Origin: Aureisphaera sp963669405
Lineage (GTDB): Bacteria; Bacteroidota; Bacteroidia; Flavobacteriales; Flavobacteriaceae
DNA length: 64,000 nt
Direction: 5' to 3'
NCBI GenBank assembly: GCA_963669405.2
Contig: CAXXHF010000002.1
Span: forward strand, 1,612,001-1,676,000
This document shows positions 55,073 through 61,880 of the stretch, piece after piece. Each line of letters begins with the position of its first letter. The first letter of the stretch is position 1. A program made the translations under genes and the position numbers. The notes under the pieces were generated by a model. That model worked only from the letters and a program-made list of their open reading frames with translations, was not told the DNA's origin and did no database searches.

Positions 55073-55618
55073 ATGGAATACAATTATATAAAATCGTTAC
55101 ACCTCATTTTTGTGATCACTTGGTTTGCTGGGTTGTTCTACATAGTTCGGCTTTTTGTATACCAAATTGAAGCTTTTCATAAACCCACTCCTGAAAAGGA
55201 AATTTTGGGCAATCAATTCAAGATCATGGCAAAACGGCTTTGGTATATCATTACATGGCCCTCTATGATCTTGAGTATTTTCTTTGCGCTATGGTTATTA
55301 TACATTCGCCCATTTTACTTAAGCGATGCCTGGATGCAAGTAAAACTGGGGTTTGTGGTATTGTTGATTATCTATCACATGAAATGCCATGTTATTTTCA
55401 AGCAACTCCAAAACGATGTGGTAAAGCACTCATCCAATTTCATGCGATTATTTAATGAAGGAGCTACCATTATCCTCTTTGCAGTCGTTTTTTTGGTAAT
55501 TCTAAAGAACGCCATTAATTGGATTTATGGTGTTGTGGGAATTATTGCCTTCAGTATATTGATTATGCTTGGATATAAATTCTACAAAAGAATACGGGGG
55601 AAAAAGAGCCCTGATTAA
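55073..55618 (+). CDS. hemJ: Protoporphyrinogen IX oxidase HemJ
   Basis: 181 residues with four to five transmembrane helices. The conserved His10 (SLHLIFVITWFAGLFY) and the Lys in WMQVKLGF about residue 92 match HemJ (UPF0093). It oxidises protoporphyrinogen IX to protoporphyrin IX, the next-to-last step of heme synthesis, in the inner membrane. It follows the VPS10-type gene by 22 bp but has its own -7 box, so it is likely transcribed separately. A perfect hairpin follows. Confidence 0.9.
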   Translation: MEYNYIKSLHLIFVITWFAGLFYIVRLFVYQIEAFHKPTPEKEILGNQFKIMAKRLWYIITWPSMILSIFFALWLLYIRPFYLSDAWMQVKLGFVVLLIIYHMKCHVIFKQLQNDVVKHSSNFMRLFNEGATIILFAVVFLVILKNAINWIYGVVGIIAFSILIMLGYKFYKRIRGKKSPD

Positions 55619-55624
55619 ATTTAT

Positions 55625-55645
55625 AAAGGTAGCTTTCTACCTTTG
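55625..55645 (+). promoter_or_regulatory. Hairpin overlapping a -7 element (TACCTTTG) for the histidine kinase gene
   Basis: Perfect 8-bp stem aaaggtag/ctaccttt (55625-55632 with 55637-55644), 4-nt loop, without a U run. Its right arm plus the next G forms TACCTTTG (55638-55645), 41 bp before the kinase ATG. It may end hemJ transcription, start the kinase transcript, or both. Confidence 0.5.
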
Positions 55646-55686
55646 GTTCAATTATTGCTATCTTCAGAAACAAATTTTAACTCCCT

Positions 55687-57141
55687 ATGGGATTACTTAA
55701 ATCGTTGCGTTTCCGAATTTTTCTTTCAATGCTTCTTTTGGTGGTAACTGCCTCCATTCTTATTGCCATTGTAACCATTCATCAATACAGGGAAGAAGCG
55801 CAAGATTATCATAGAGAGCGTTTGGCGCGAAAAGAAATTGCCATTACCAAGAATATTGAATATGTCCTAAAAAACACGACCTATCCGGTAGAAACCAAGA
55901 ACATCCCCTTAATTTTTAAAAACAAGATCTACGAAATAAAAGATGTAAATAACCTAGAAATTTATTTCTATGATCTAGAAGGAAAATTGTTGAAATCATC
56001 TAAAGCATCTTTCTTACGCGATACTTCACATGCAAGACTTCCAAAGCAAATTTTAGGGTATTTGGAAAACTCTGCAGATAAGCGCTATTTGGTAGAATTT
56101 ATGGAAAATGGACAAAAATACCAATCGTCCTATTTCTATATCACAGACGCTACATTTAAACCCTTGGCAATTCTTAACCTGCCTTATATTGAAGATGATG
56201 ACCTCATTAACAAAGAATTGAAAGAAAACCTCACTAGAATGGGGATTGCCTATTTTATCATGCTTCTTTTTGCTGTAGGCTTGGCCTATTTTCTATCTCA
56301 ATACATTACCCGTTCCTTGAATCATGTGAGTCAAATGATCACCGATACCCGGCTCGATAAACGGAACAAGAAGATTGAGTTAGATGCAAACACCACCCAA
56401 GAAATTTCCAACTTGGTCATGGCTTATAATGGAATGATCGATGAATTGGAAAGTAGTGCAGCGCAATTAGCCGCCAATGAACGAGAAGCAGCTTGGCGTG
56501 AAATGGCAAAACAAGTAGCTCATGAAATCAAGAATCCCTTAACCCCTATGCGCCTTACCGTACAGAGTTTTTTAAGGAAATTTGACCCCAGCGATGAGGA
56601 TATAAGCGATAAGCTTACAGAATACAGCAATACCCTTATACAACAGATAGACACCATGAGCTCTATAGCTTCTGCGTTCTCTACCTATGCAGATATGCCT
56701 GCACAACAGGATGAGACCCTGAACATTGTTAGAATCACAAAATTAGCGATCGATATCTTTAATGAAGGTTATATTTATTTCTCTTCAGAAGAAGAAAAAA
56801 TCATTTCTAAATTTGATCGTACTCAACTCATTCGAGTCGTAACAAATTTGGTGAAAAACAGTATCCAAGCTATCGAACAAAAACGTCCAGAAAACCCAAG
56901 AATAGAGGTTACTGTATCTTCTCAAGAAAATGCCTCTTTTATAAATGTATGGGATAATGGTATAGGAATCTCTGATGCCAACAAAGACAAGGTTTTTGAA
57001 CCAAAGTTTACTACAAAATCCAGTGGGATGGGACTGGGCTTGGCCATGGTAAAAAACATTATGGAAACCTACGGAGGAAGTATCACTTTTACTTCTACAG
57101 AGGATGAGGGAACTTCTTTCCTTGTATGCATCCCTAAATAG
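55687..57141 (+). CDS. Membrane sensor histidine kinase, NtrY-like
   Basis: 484 residues. Transmembrane helices about 10-30 and 185-205 enclose a periplasmic sensor region; then HAMP about 207-260, phosphoacceptor His279 (VAHEIKNPLTPMRLTVQSFL) and HATPase about 370-484 (NLVKNSIQAIEQ, WDNGIGISD, GMGLGLAMVKNI). The HEIKNPLTPM form of the H-box is that of NtrY. No response regulator is adjacent, so it is an orphan here. Signal unknown. Confidence 0.9.
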   Translation: MGLLKSLRFRIFLSMLLLVVTASILIAIVTIHQYREEAQDYHRERLARKEIAITKNIEYVLKNTTYPVETKNIPLIFKNKIYEIKDVNNLEIYFYDLEGKLLKSSKASFLRDTSHARLPKQILGYLENSADKRYLVEFMENGQKYQSSYFYITDATFKPLAILNLPYIEDDDLINKELKENLTRMGIAYFIMLLFAVGLAYFLSQYITRSLNHVSQMITDTRLDKRNKKIELDANTTQEISNLVMAYNGMIDELESSAAQLAANEREAAWREMAKQVAHEIKNPLTPMRLTVQSFLRKFDPSDEDISDKLTEYSNTLIQQIDTMSSIASAFSTYADMPAQQDETLNIVRITKLAIDIFNEGYIYFSSEEEKIISKFDRTQLIRVVTNLVKNSIQAIEQKRPENPRIEVTVSSQENASFINVWDNGIGISDANKDKVFEPKFTTKSSGMGLGLAMVKNIMETYGGSITFTSTEDEGTSFLVCIPK

Positions 57142-57222
57142 TATATCATTTCTTATTTTGGTTTTGAAAAAGCCTGATCTTTGGCTAACTTGCACGTCTA
57201 ACCATCCCCAAAAACTTTCCTT

Positions 57223-58005
57223 ATGGATTACGAAAATATTTTATCCAATTTTAACAATGGTATCACCACAATTACCATCAACAGAACTTCAAAACTGAAT
57301 GCCCTTAACAAAGCTACTATCAAGGAGCTTCATGATGCTTTTAAAGAAGCAGATAAGGATAAAGACACCAAAGTCATTATTATTACAGGAAGTGGAGAAA
57401 AAGCTTTTGTTGCTGGTGCAGATATTAGTGAATTTGCAGATTATTCTGTATCCCAAGGAGAACGTTTGGCTGCTCAAGGACAAGCACTTTTGTTTGATTT
57501 TGTGGCCCACTTAGGAACCCCCGTAATTGCAGCTGTAAATGGTTTTGCGTTGGGCGGCGGTCTGGAATTGGCCATGGCGGCTCATTTTAGAATTGCCAGT
57601 GACAATGCCAAAATGGGATTGCCCGAAGTTTCTTTAGGCGTTATTCCAGGATATGGAGGAACCCAGCGCCTACCCCAATTAGTTGGTAAAGGTCGTGCTA
57701 TGGAAATGATCATGACGGCAGGGATGATTTCTGCTGAAGATTCACAAGCCTACGGATTGGTTAATCACGTGGTTCCACAAGAAGAATTATTGCCTCTTGC
57801 CGAAAAAATTGCTGGCAAAATCATAAAGAATTCTTCTGTAGCAGTATCTGCAGCCATCAATTCTATCAATGCAGGTTTCGAAGAAGGTGAGAATGGTTTC
57901 GATACCGAAATTACGGAATTCGGAAAGTGTTTTGGCACTGCTGACTTCAAAGAAGGAACCCAAGCATTTTTAGAAAAACGCAAACCTGATTTTCCTGGGA
58001 AATAG
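57223..58005 (+). CDS. Enoyl-CoA hydratase/isomerase-family protein
   Basis: 260 residues, crotonase fold. Oxyanion-hole motif VAGADISEF about 63-71 and NGFALGGGLELAMA about 106-119; catalytic glutamates Glu115 and Glu135 (GLPEVSLGVIPGYGGTQRL) are both present, as in true enoyl-CoA hydratases. It adds water to trans-2-enoyl-CoA in beta-oxidation or related CoA breakdown. It stands alone at the left edge of the accessory island and looks like the last core gene before it. Confidence 0.92.
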   Translation: MDYENILSNFNNGITTITINRTSKLNALNKATIKELHDAFKEADKDKDTKVIIITGSGEKAFVAGADISEFADYSVSQGERLAAQGQALLFDFVAHLGTPVIAAVNGFALGGGLELAMAAHFRIASDNAKMGLPEVSLGVIPGYGGTQRLPQLVGKGRAMEMIMTAGMISAEDSQAYGLVNHVVPQEELLPLAEKIAGKIIKNSSVAVSAAINSINAGFEEGENGFDTEITEFGKCFGTADFKEGTQAFLEKRKPDFPGK

Positions 58006-58210
58006 ACTTCTGTAAACTAGTATAACACACACTAACAGTCATCTAGAAAAGAAAGTATTCATCCTAAAAAAGGGCTGATACCATTTAGCCATGTGGTACT
58101 GTAATTTGAGCATATAGGCTTCCTCTAAAAAAGTATTAAATTTAGGCGTATAAAGAATGAATATGTGGAGTTTCCCATATATCCAATAGTTATACACAAT
58201 TAAAGAAATC

Positions 58211-58645
58211 ATGAAACTCAAACAATACATAAAAAATGGTGAAGGCGAAAATTACAATTACTCGCAAGACCACTGCTTTATTAAACTATCATCAAGGGAC
58301 ACCAATGGAGAATTATGCTTAATCGAGGACACTTTAAAACCAGGATTTCATTTAAAGCGACATCATCATAAATTGATGACAGAGATATTCTATATGTTGA
58401 TTGGCGAGTTGGAACTTGTTTTTGATGATGAGACAATAATTCTAAAAGAAGGCGACACCATTACTGTTCCACCTAACGTGTGGCATGAAGCCATTTGCAA
58501 GGATGGTGGAAAAATGCTTACAATATTTAAAAATGGACAATTCGACGTTTTTTTAGAAGAACTTTCGAAAATGACTACAGAGGATTTTTCCAATAAAGAA
58601 CTAATGAAATCTGTCTCTAACAAATTTGATATCTACGAAGAATAA
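58211..58645 (+). CDS. Cupin-domain protein
   Basis: 144 residues, single small cupin barrel (about 35-115) with metal-ligand motifs: FHLKRHHHKLMTEIFYML (His, His, Glu) and PPNVWHEA (His). A mononuclear metal site is therefore likely. Enzyme or binding function unknown. First gene of the accessory island; 205 bp without a gene (58006-58210) lies upstream, and a repeat element lies directly downstream. Confidence 0.88.
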   Translation: MKLKQYIKNGEGENYNYSQDHCFIKLSSRDTNGELCLIEDTLKPGFHLKRHHHKLMTEIFYMLIGELELVFDDETIILKEGDTITVPPNVWHEAICKDGGKMLTIFKNGQFDVFLEELSKMTTEDFSNKELMKSVSNKFDIYEE

Positions 58646-58655
58646 AAACTGTGTA

Positions 58656-58693
58656 CAGCAATACCGCTGGTGGCAAGTTGAAAAGCAACCTCC
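58656..58693 (+). repeat. Island repeat element, copy 1
   Basis: Two small hairpins in tandem: CAGC-N6-GCTG (58656-58669) and GTTG-N5-CAAC (58677-58689), with TGGTGGCAA (58668-58676) between. The block TGGCAA-N4-AAAA-GCAACCTCC (58671-58693) matches copy 2 at 60046-60072. It ends 3 bp before the next ATG. Confidence 0.6.
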
Positions 58694-58696
58694 GAA

Positions 58697-58936
58697 ATGA
58701 ACAATATAGATTGGATTGGTTTTATTGGAGTTTTTCAAATTCTATTGGCATACATACTAAATGTAATTGGAAAAATAAAAAGCAATGATTTGACTTTTAT
58801 TTTGCTGAATCTGATAGGTGCAGGCATGGCTTGTTTTGCTTCAGTTCTTATGAAATACGTCCCATTTATAATACTTGAAGGAGTATGGACTATTGTATCA
58901 TTAATTTCACTTATAAAATATAAAAGAAGACAATAA
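58697..58936 (+). CDS. CBU_0592-family small membrane protein
   Basis: 79 residues. Three hydrophobic helices (about 5-23, 31-48, 54-73) with DWIGFIGVFQILLAYIL at the start and LEGVWTIVSLISLI near the end, which is the pattern of the CBU_0592 membrane-protein family. Role unknown. The stop codon is directly followed by the ATG of the ACT-domain gene, so the two form one unit. Confidence 0.8.
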   Translation: MNNIDWIGFIGVFQILLAYILNVIGKIKSNDLTFILLNLIGAGMACFASVLMKYVPFIILEGVWTIVSLISLIKYKRRQ

Positions 58937-59335
58937 ATGGCTGGAGAAACAAATTTGTCTAAACTAATAAAAGGAATGACTCCAAAACTAAACGATGGAG
59001 AATATGTCTTTTCTACCATAAAAGATGTTACTGAAATTGACCGAAAAAACACAATATGCGAGTTCAAAGAAAAGGAAGGTATCACTGTTATTATCGAGAA
59101 AGGAAAAGCAGATGAACTAAACTTAAGTTATGAATATGTTGCCTCTTGGATTACTCTTAGCATCCATTCATCTCTTGATGCTGTTGGATTAACAGCGACA
59201 TTTTCAACTGAATTGGCAAAAAATAATATTAGCTGCAATGTAGTTGCCGGATATTTTCACGACCATATTTTCGTTGACAAAAAAGACGCAGGCAAAGCAA
59301 TTAATGTTTTGATGAATTTATCTAAAGGTCAATAA
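58937..59335 (+). CDS. ACT-domain protein (DUF2241-type)
   Basis: 132 residues. N-terminal segment LSKLIKGMTPKLNDGEYVF is the hallmark of ACT-fold proteins of the DUF2241 group, followed by a second ACT-like half (LDAVGLTATFSTELAKNNISC, YFHDHIFVDKKDAGKAI). ACT domains bind amino acids and regulate enzymes; this free-standing form has no known target. It starts directly after the CBU_0592-type gene. Confidence 0.88.
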   Translation: MAGETNLSKLIKGMTPKLNDGEYVFSTIKDVTEIDRKNTICEFKEKEGITVIIEKGKADELNLSYEYVASWITLSIHSSLDAVGLTATFSTELAKNNISCNVVAGYFHDHIFVDKKDAGKAINVLMNLSKGQ

Positions 59336-59344
59336 CAAAACCAG

Positions 59345-59353
59345 TTGCCACCA
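59345..59353 (-). repeat. Inverted copy of the island 9-mer (TTGCCACCA)
   Basis: Exact reverse complement of TGGTGGCAA at 58668-58676. The two copies enclose the CBU_0592/ACT gene pair and lie 9 bp after its stop codon. Confidence 0.5.
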
Positions 59354-59439
59354 TGGAAGTACAATGATAGGGCCGTGAAGCTGTGCTCCACCTGCCATAA
59401 ACACAAGTCTTTGTCATTCATTAAACAAACAAATTATAA

Positions 59440-59985
59440 ATGAGCTTTATTAAACTAATAAAATATATTGGAGTAATGATTGTTGCAACTTTCCTTACAT
59501 TCTTTTTTCACGAAATGTGTCATTGGATATCATATGAATTATTGGGATATGATGCTGGATTTACCCTTAATGGAGCTTCGGTCAAAGATTCAACCATTAA
59601 GCTATCTAAAACTCATCGTATAATCACAAGTGCTTCTGGGCCAATATTTACAATCATCCAAGCAATTATATTTTACCTTATTTTAAAAAAGCATAAAAAT
59701 ATAATGTTATATCCTTTTCTATTCTTACCGTTCGTTATGAGATTAGGAGCTTCTTGGGCTAATAGATTTCAACCAAACGATGAAGGGAGAATTAGCCTCG
59801 ATTTAGGTTTAAACCTTTATGTTGTTTCAATAATTGTAGTTGCTTTTTTATTCTTTTTAGTGTTTAAAATCTCAAAGAAGAACAAATTCTCTATTGTTTT
59901 AAACATTATAACATTTATAGTTTCTATACTATTACTATTCAGTCTTGCTTATTTAGACCATAAATTTAAAATTAGATTTATTTAA
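59440..59985 (+). CDS. M50-like membrane metalloprotease
   Basis: 181 residues, about five transmembrane helices. Zinc motif HEMCH (His24, Glu25, His28) sits inside the first helix region (FFFHEMCHWISYELLGYD), and a later NDEGRIS (about 112-118) resembles the third-ligand segment of site-2 proteases. Small M50-like (DUF3267-type) peptidases of this kind have no known substrates. Free-standing in the island with a 104-bp leader. Confidence 0.75.
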   Translation: MSFIKLIKYIGVMIVATFLTFFFHEMCHWISYELLGYDAGFTLNGASVKDSTIKLSKTHRIITSASGPIFTIIQAIIFYLILKKHKNIMLYPFLFLPFVMRLGASWANRFQPNDEGRISLDLGLNLYVVSIIVVAFLFFLVFKISKKNKFSIVLNIITFIVSILLLFSLAYLDHKFKIRFI

Positions 59986-60045
59986 CAAAGAATCCAATAA
60001 AAACATCTAATGATGGCTTTACAATAGTTTTTTTAAAAAGTGAAA

Positions 60046-60077
60046 TGGCAACAATGTAAAACCGCAACTTCCAGTTG
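60046..60077 (+). repeat. Island repeat element, copy 2
   Basis: TGGCAA-N6-AAAA-CC-GCAACTTCC (60046-60072) matches copy 1 at 58671-58693. It includes a perfect hairpin CAACT-TCC-AGTTG (60065-60077). It lies 29 bp before the GNAT start codon, in frame with it, so longer gene models read into the repeat. Confidence 0.6.
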
Positions 60078-60105
60078 TAAACAAGCTAAGCAAATTGAAA
60101 CCTTA

Positions 60106-60594
60106 ATGATAAAACTAAGGCCTGCAACGAAAGATGATCTGGAATTACTCAAATATTGGGACACCAAACAACATGTTATTGATTGTGATCCCGATGGTGA
60201 TTGGAATTGGGAAATTGAATTGAATCACAACCCTCGATGGCGTGAACAACTTGTGGCTGAATTGAATGATAGAGCAATTGGGTTTATCCAAATAATTGAC
60301 CCATATAAGGAAGAAACTAAATATTGGGGGAAAGTGGAACAGCACAAAAGAGCCATTGATATTTGGATTGGTGAAGAAACGGATCTAAACAAAGGGTATG
60401 GAACAAAGATGATGCAACTTGCCATTAAAAAATGTTTTAATGAACCAAATGTGAATGGAATACTTATTGATCCACTAAAAACGAATCTTAAAGCTCATCG
60501 ATTTTATAAAAGACTTGGCTTTGAATTTATAGAGGAAAGAGACTTTGACGGAGCCACTTGCTTCGTATTTGAATTGAAAAAAGCTACTATATAA
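60106..60594 (+). CDS. GNAT acetyltransferase resembling AAC(6')
   Basis: 162 residues from ATG 60106. A GTG at 60040 would add 22 residues that are just the translated repeat element, so it is rejected. GNAT motifs: acetyl-CoA loop LNKGYGTKMMQ about 99-109, and C-terminal ANLKAHRFYKRLGF-like block (TNLKAHRFYKRLGFE). The order IDIWIG...LNKGYGTKMM...FNEPNV...DPLKTNLKAHRFY follows the AAC(6')-Ib type of aminoglycoside acetyltransferase, a gene often carried in mobile cassettes. Resistance function is possible but not shown; other substrates are as likely. Confidence 0.82.
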   Translation: MIKLRPATKDDLELLKYWDTKQHVIDCDPDGDWNWEIELNHNPRWREQLVAELNDRAIGFIQIIDPYKEETKYWGKVEQHKRAIDIWIGEETDLNKGYGTKMMQLAIKKCFNEPNVNGILIDPLKTNLKAHRFYKRLGFEFIEERDFDGATCFVFELKKATI

Positions 60595-60610
60595 CAATGT
60601 ATATTTAATA

Positions 60611-60644
60611 TGGAATAATTCCATTTTATATTGGATATATTCCA
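60611..60644. promoter_or_regulatory. Two tandem palindromes, probable operators
   Basis: TGGAATAATTCCA (60611-60623) and TGGATATATTCCA (60632-60644), 11 of 13 identical, each near-perfectly palindromic, centres 21 bp apart (two helical turns). The second covers the -33 region and spacer of the promoter at 60631-60662. Confidence 0.6.
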
Positions 60645-60662
60645 AAATTGTATTTAACTTTG
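60631..60662 (+). promoter_or_regulatory. Full Bacteroidota promoter (TTG-N21-TAACTTTG) for the radical SAM gene
   Basis: TTG at 60631-60633, 21-bp spacer, TAACTTTG at 60655-60662. Expected transcription start near 60667. This lies after the TTG codon at 60648, so translation must begin further on, at ATG 60690. Confidence 0.7.
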
Positions 60663-60689
60663 GAGGAAACAATTCCTTTAAAGTTATCG

Positions 60690-61757
60690 ATGTCTCAATC
60701 CATGAAAGGCCGAGGGGCTCAAAAAAAAGTACACAACCGATTTTTCGAATTGGAACATGAGGTATTGGATGAATTCCTCAACTTCTGTGAAATGGAAGGA
60801 GAAGAAGCAGACAAAAACAAGACAAAATACATAGATGTCTTTCCCAAAACCTTTGTAAACAAAGTGACCAGCCCAGACATTGGCATGATGTACTCCGCCA
60901 ATCCTTATCAAGGTTGTGAACACGGCTGTATCTATTGCTATGCAAGGAATAGTCATGAATACTGGGGGTATGGTGCTGGGGTTGATTTTGAGCGGAATAT
61001 CTTAATCAAAAAAGATGCCCCTAGCCTATTAGAAAAAAAGATAACGGGAAAAAACTGGATGGGAGACACCATTGTACTTTCTGGAAATACAGATTGCTAT
61101 CAACCCATTGAGCGAAAGCTGGAAATTACTAGAAAATGCCTTCAAGTGATGTTGAAATGGAAAAACCCAACAGGTATTATTACCAAAAACTCTTTAATCC
61201 TTCGCGACCTAGATATCTTAAAGGAAATGGCCAGGTTCAATACCATTGGCGTAAACATATCCATCACTTCCCTATCTGAAAAAACAAGGAGGAAACTGGA
61301 ACCTCGTACCGCTAGTATCAAAAATCGTTTGAAGACTGTTGAAATCCTTTCTAACAACCAAATTCCTGTAAATGTCATGATTGCCCCAATTATCCCTTCA
61401 TTAAACAGTCATGAAATCCTTCCCATTATAAAAAAAGTAGCTTCATTGGGAGCCAAAAGTGTAGCCCATACAGTTGTAAGACTCAATGGGCAAATTGCAG
61501 AAATTTTTGAAGATTGGGCTCGTAAAACTTTTCCAGATCGGGCAGACAGGATGCTCAATCAAATTGCTGAATGCCATAACGGCAAATTAAATGATAGCCA
61601 ATGGGGGCGTCGTATTAAAGGAGATGGTATCATTGCCAAACAAATTTCAGATACCGTACATTTAGGTAGAGTAAAGTATTTGAAAGGACGGAAAATGCCC
61701 CGTTTGGACAACTCTCATTTTTTAGATCTGAAAAACCCCCAAAGAAAGCTGTTCTAA
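60690..61757 (+). CDS. PA0069-family radical SAM protein
   Basis: 355 residues from ATG 60690 (MSQSMKGRGAQ). A TTG at 60648 is in frame but lies upstream of the predicted transcription start. Radical SAM cluster motif Cys-x3-Cys-x2-Cys in YQGCEHGCIYCYARN about 77-91, followed by SAM-binding GNTDCYQPIE. The family is related to spore photoproduct lyase (SplB-like) but its substrate is unknown; DNA or RNA repair has been proposed. Tandem palindromes over its promoter suggest regulated expression. Confidence 0.88.
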   Translation: MSQSMKGRGAQKKVHNRFFELEHEVLDEFLNFCEMEGEEADKNKTKYIDVFPKTFVNKVTSPDIGMMYSANPYQGCEHGCIYCYARNSHEYWGYGAGVDFERNILIKKDAPSLLEKKITGKNWMGDTIVLSGNTDCYQPIERKLEITRKCLQVMLKWKNPTGIITKNSLILRDLDILKEMARFNTIGVNISITSLSEKTRRKLEPRTASIKNRLKTVEILSNNQIPVNVMIAPIIPSLNSHEILPIIKKVASLGAKSVAHTVVRLNGQIAEIFEDWARKTFPDRADRMLNQIAECHNGKLNDSQWGRRIKGDGIIAKQISDTVHLGRVKYLKGRKMPRLDNSHFLDLKNPQRKLF

Positions 61758-61880
61758 AATATGGCGCTTTTAGTCTACTTTGAAAAATTGGCTAACTCCT
61801 TTTTAACCAAAACACTGTAACTAAATCGCCAAATATTCGTCCTAATAGATAGAGGAAACTCAAACAAACTCTAACCAATA

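Noticed and set aside
58039..58230. 63-codon minus-strand frame before the cupin gene
   Set aside because: No family, no promoter box, and it runs into the cupin start; region left as non-coding.
59347..59356. GCCACCATGG, a perfect Kozak-like sequence in an island spacer
   Set aside because: Bacterial context; the ATG opens a frame of only four codons. It is part of the inverted 9-mer repeat and a chance match.
60040..60105. GTG-initiated N-terminal extension of the GNAT gene
   Set aside because: The extra 22 residues are translated repeat element and do not match GNAT proteins; ATG 60106 fits the family start.
58646..60105. True integron attC sites
   Set aside because: Core-like TAAC at stop codons and short hairpins are seen, but R and L boxes do not pair in any spacer and no IntI gene is in the window, so a firm attC call is not supported.
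60648..60689. TTG-initiated extension of the radical SAM gene
   Set aside because: It would begin upstream of the transcription start predicted from the promoter at 60631-60662.
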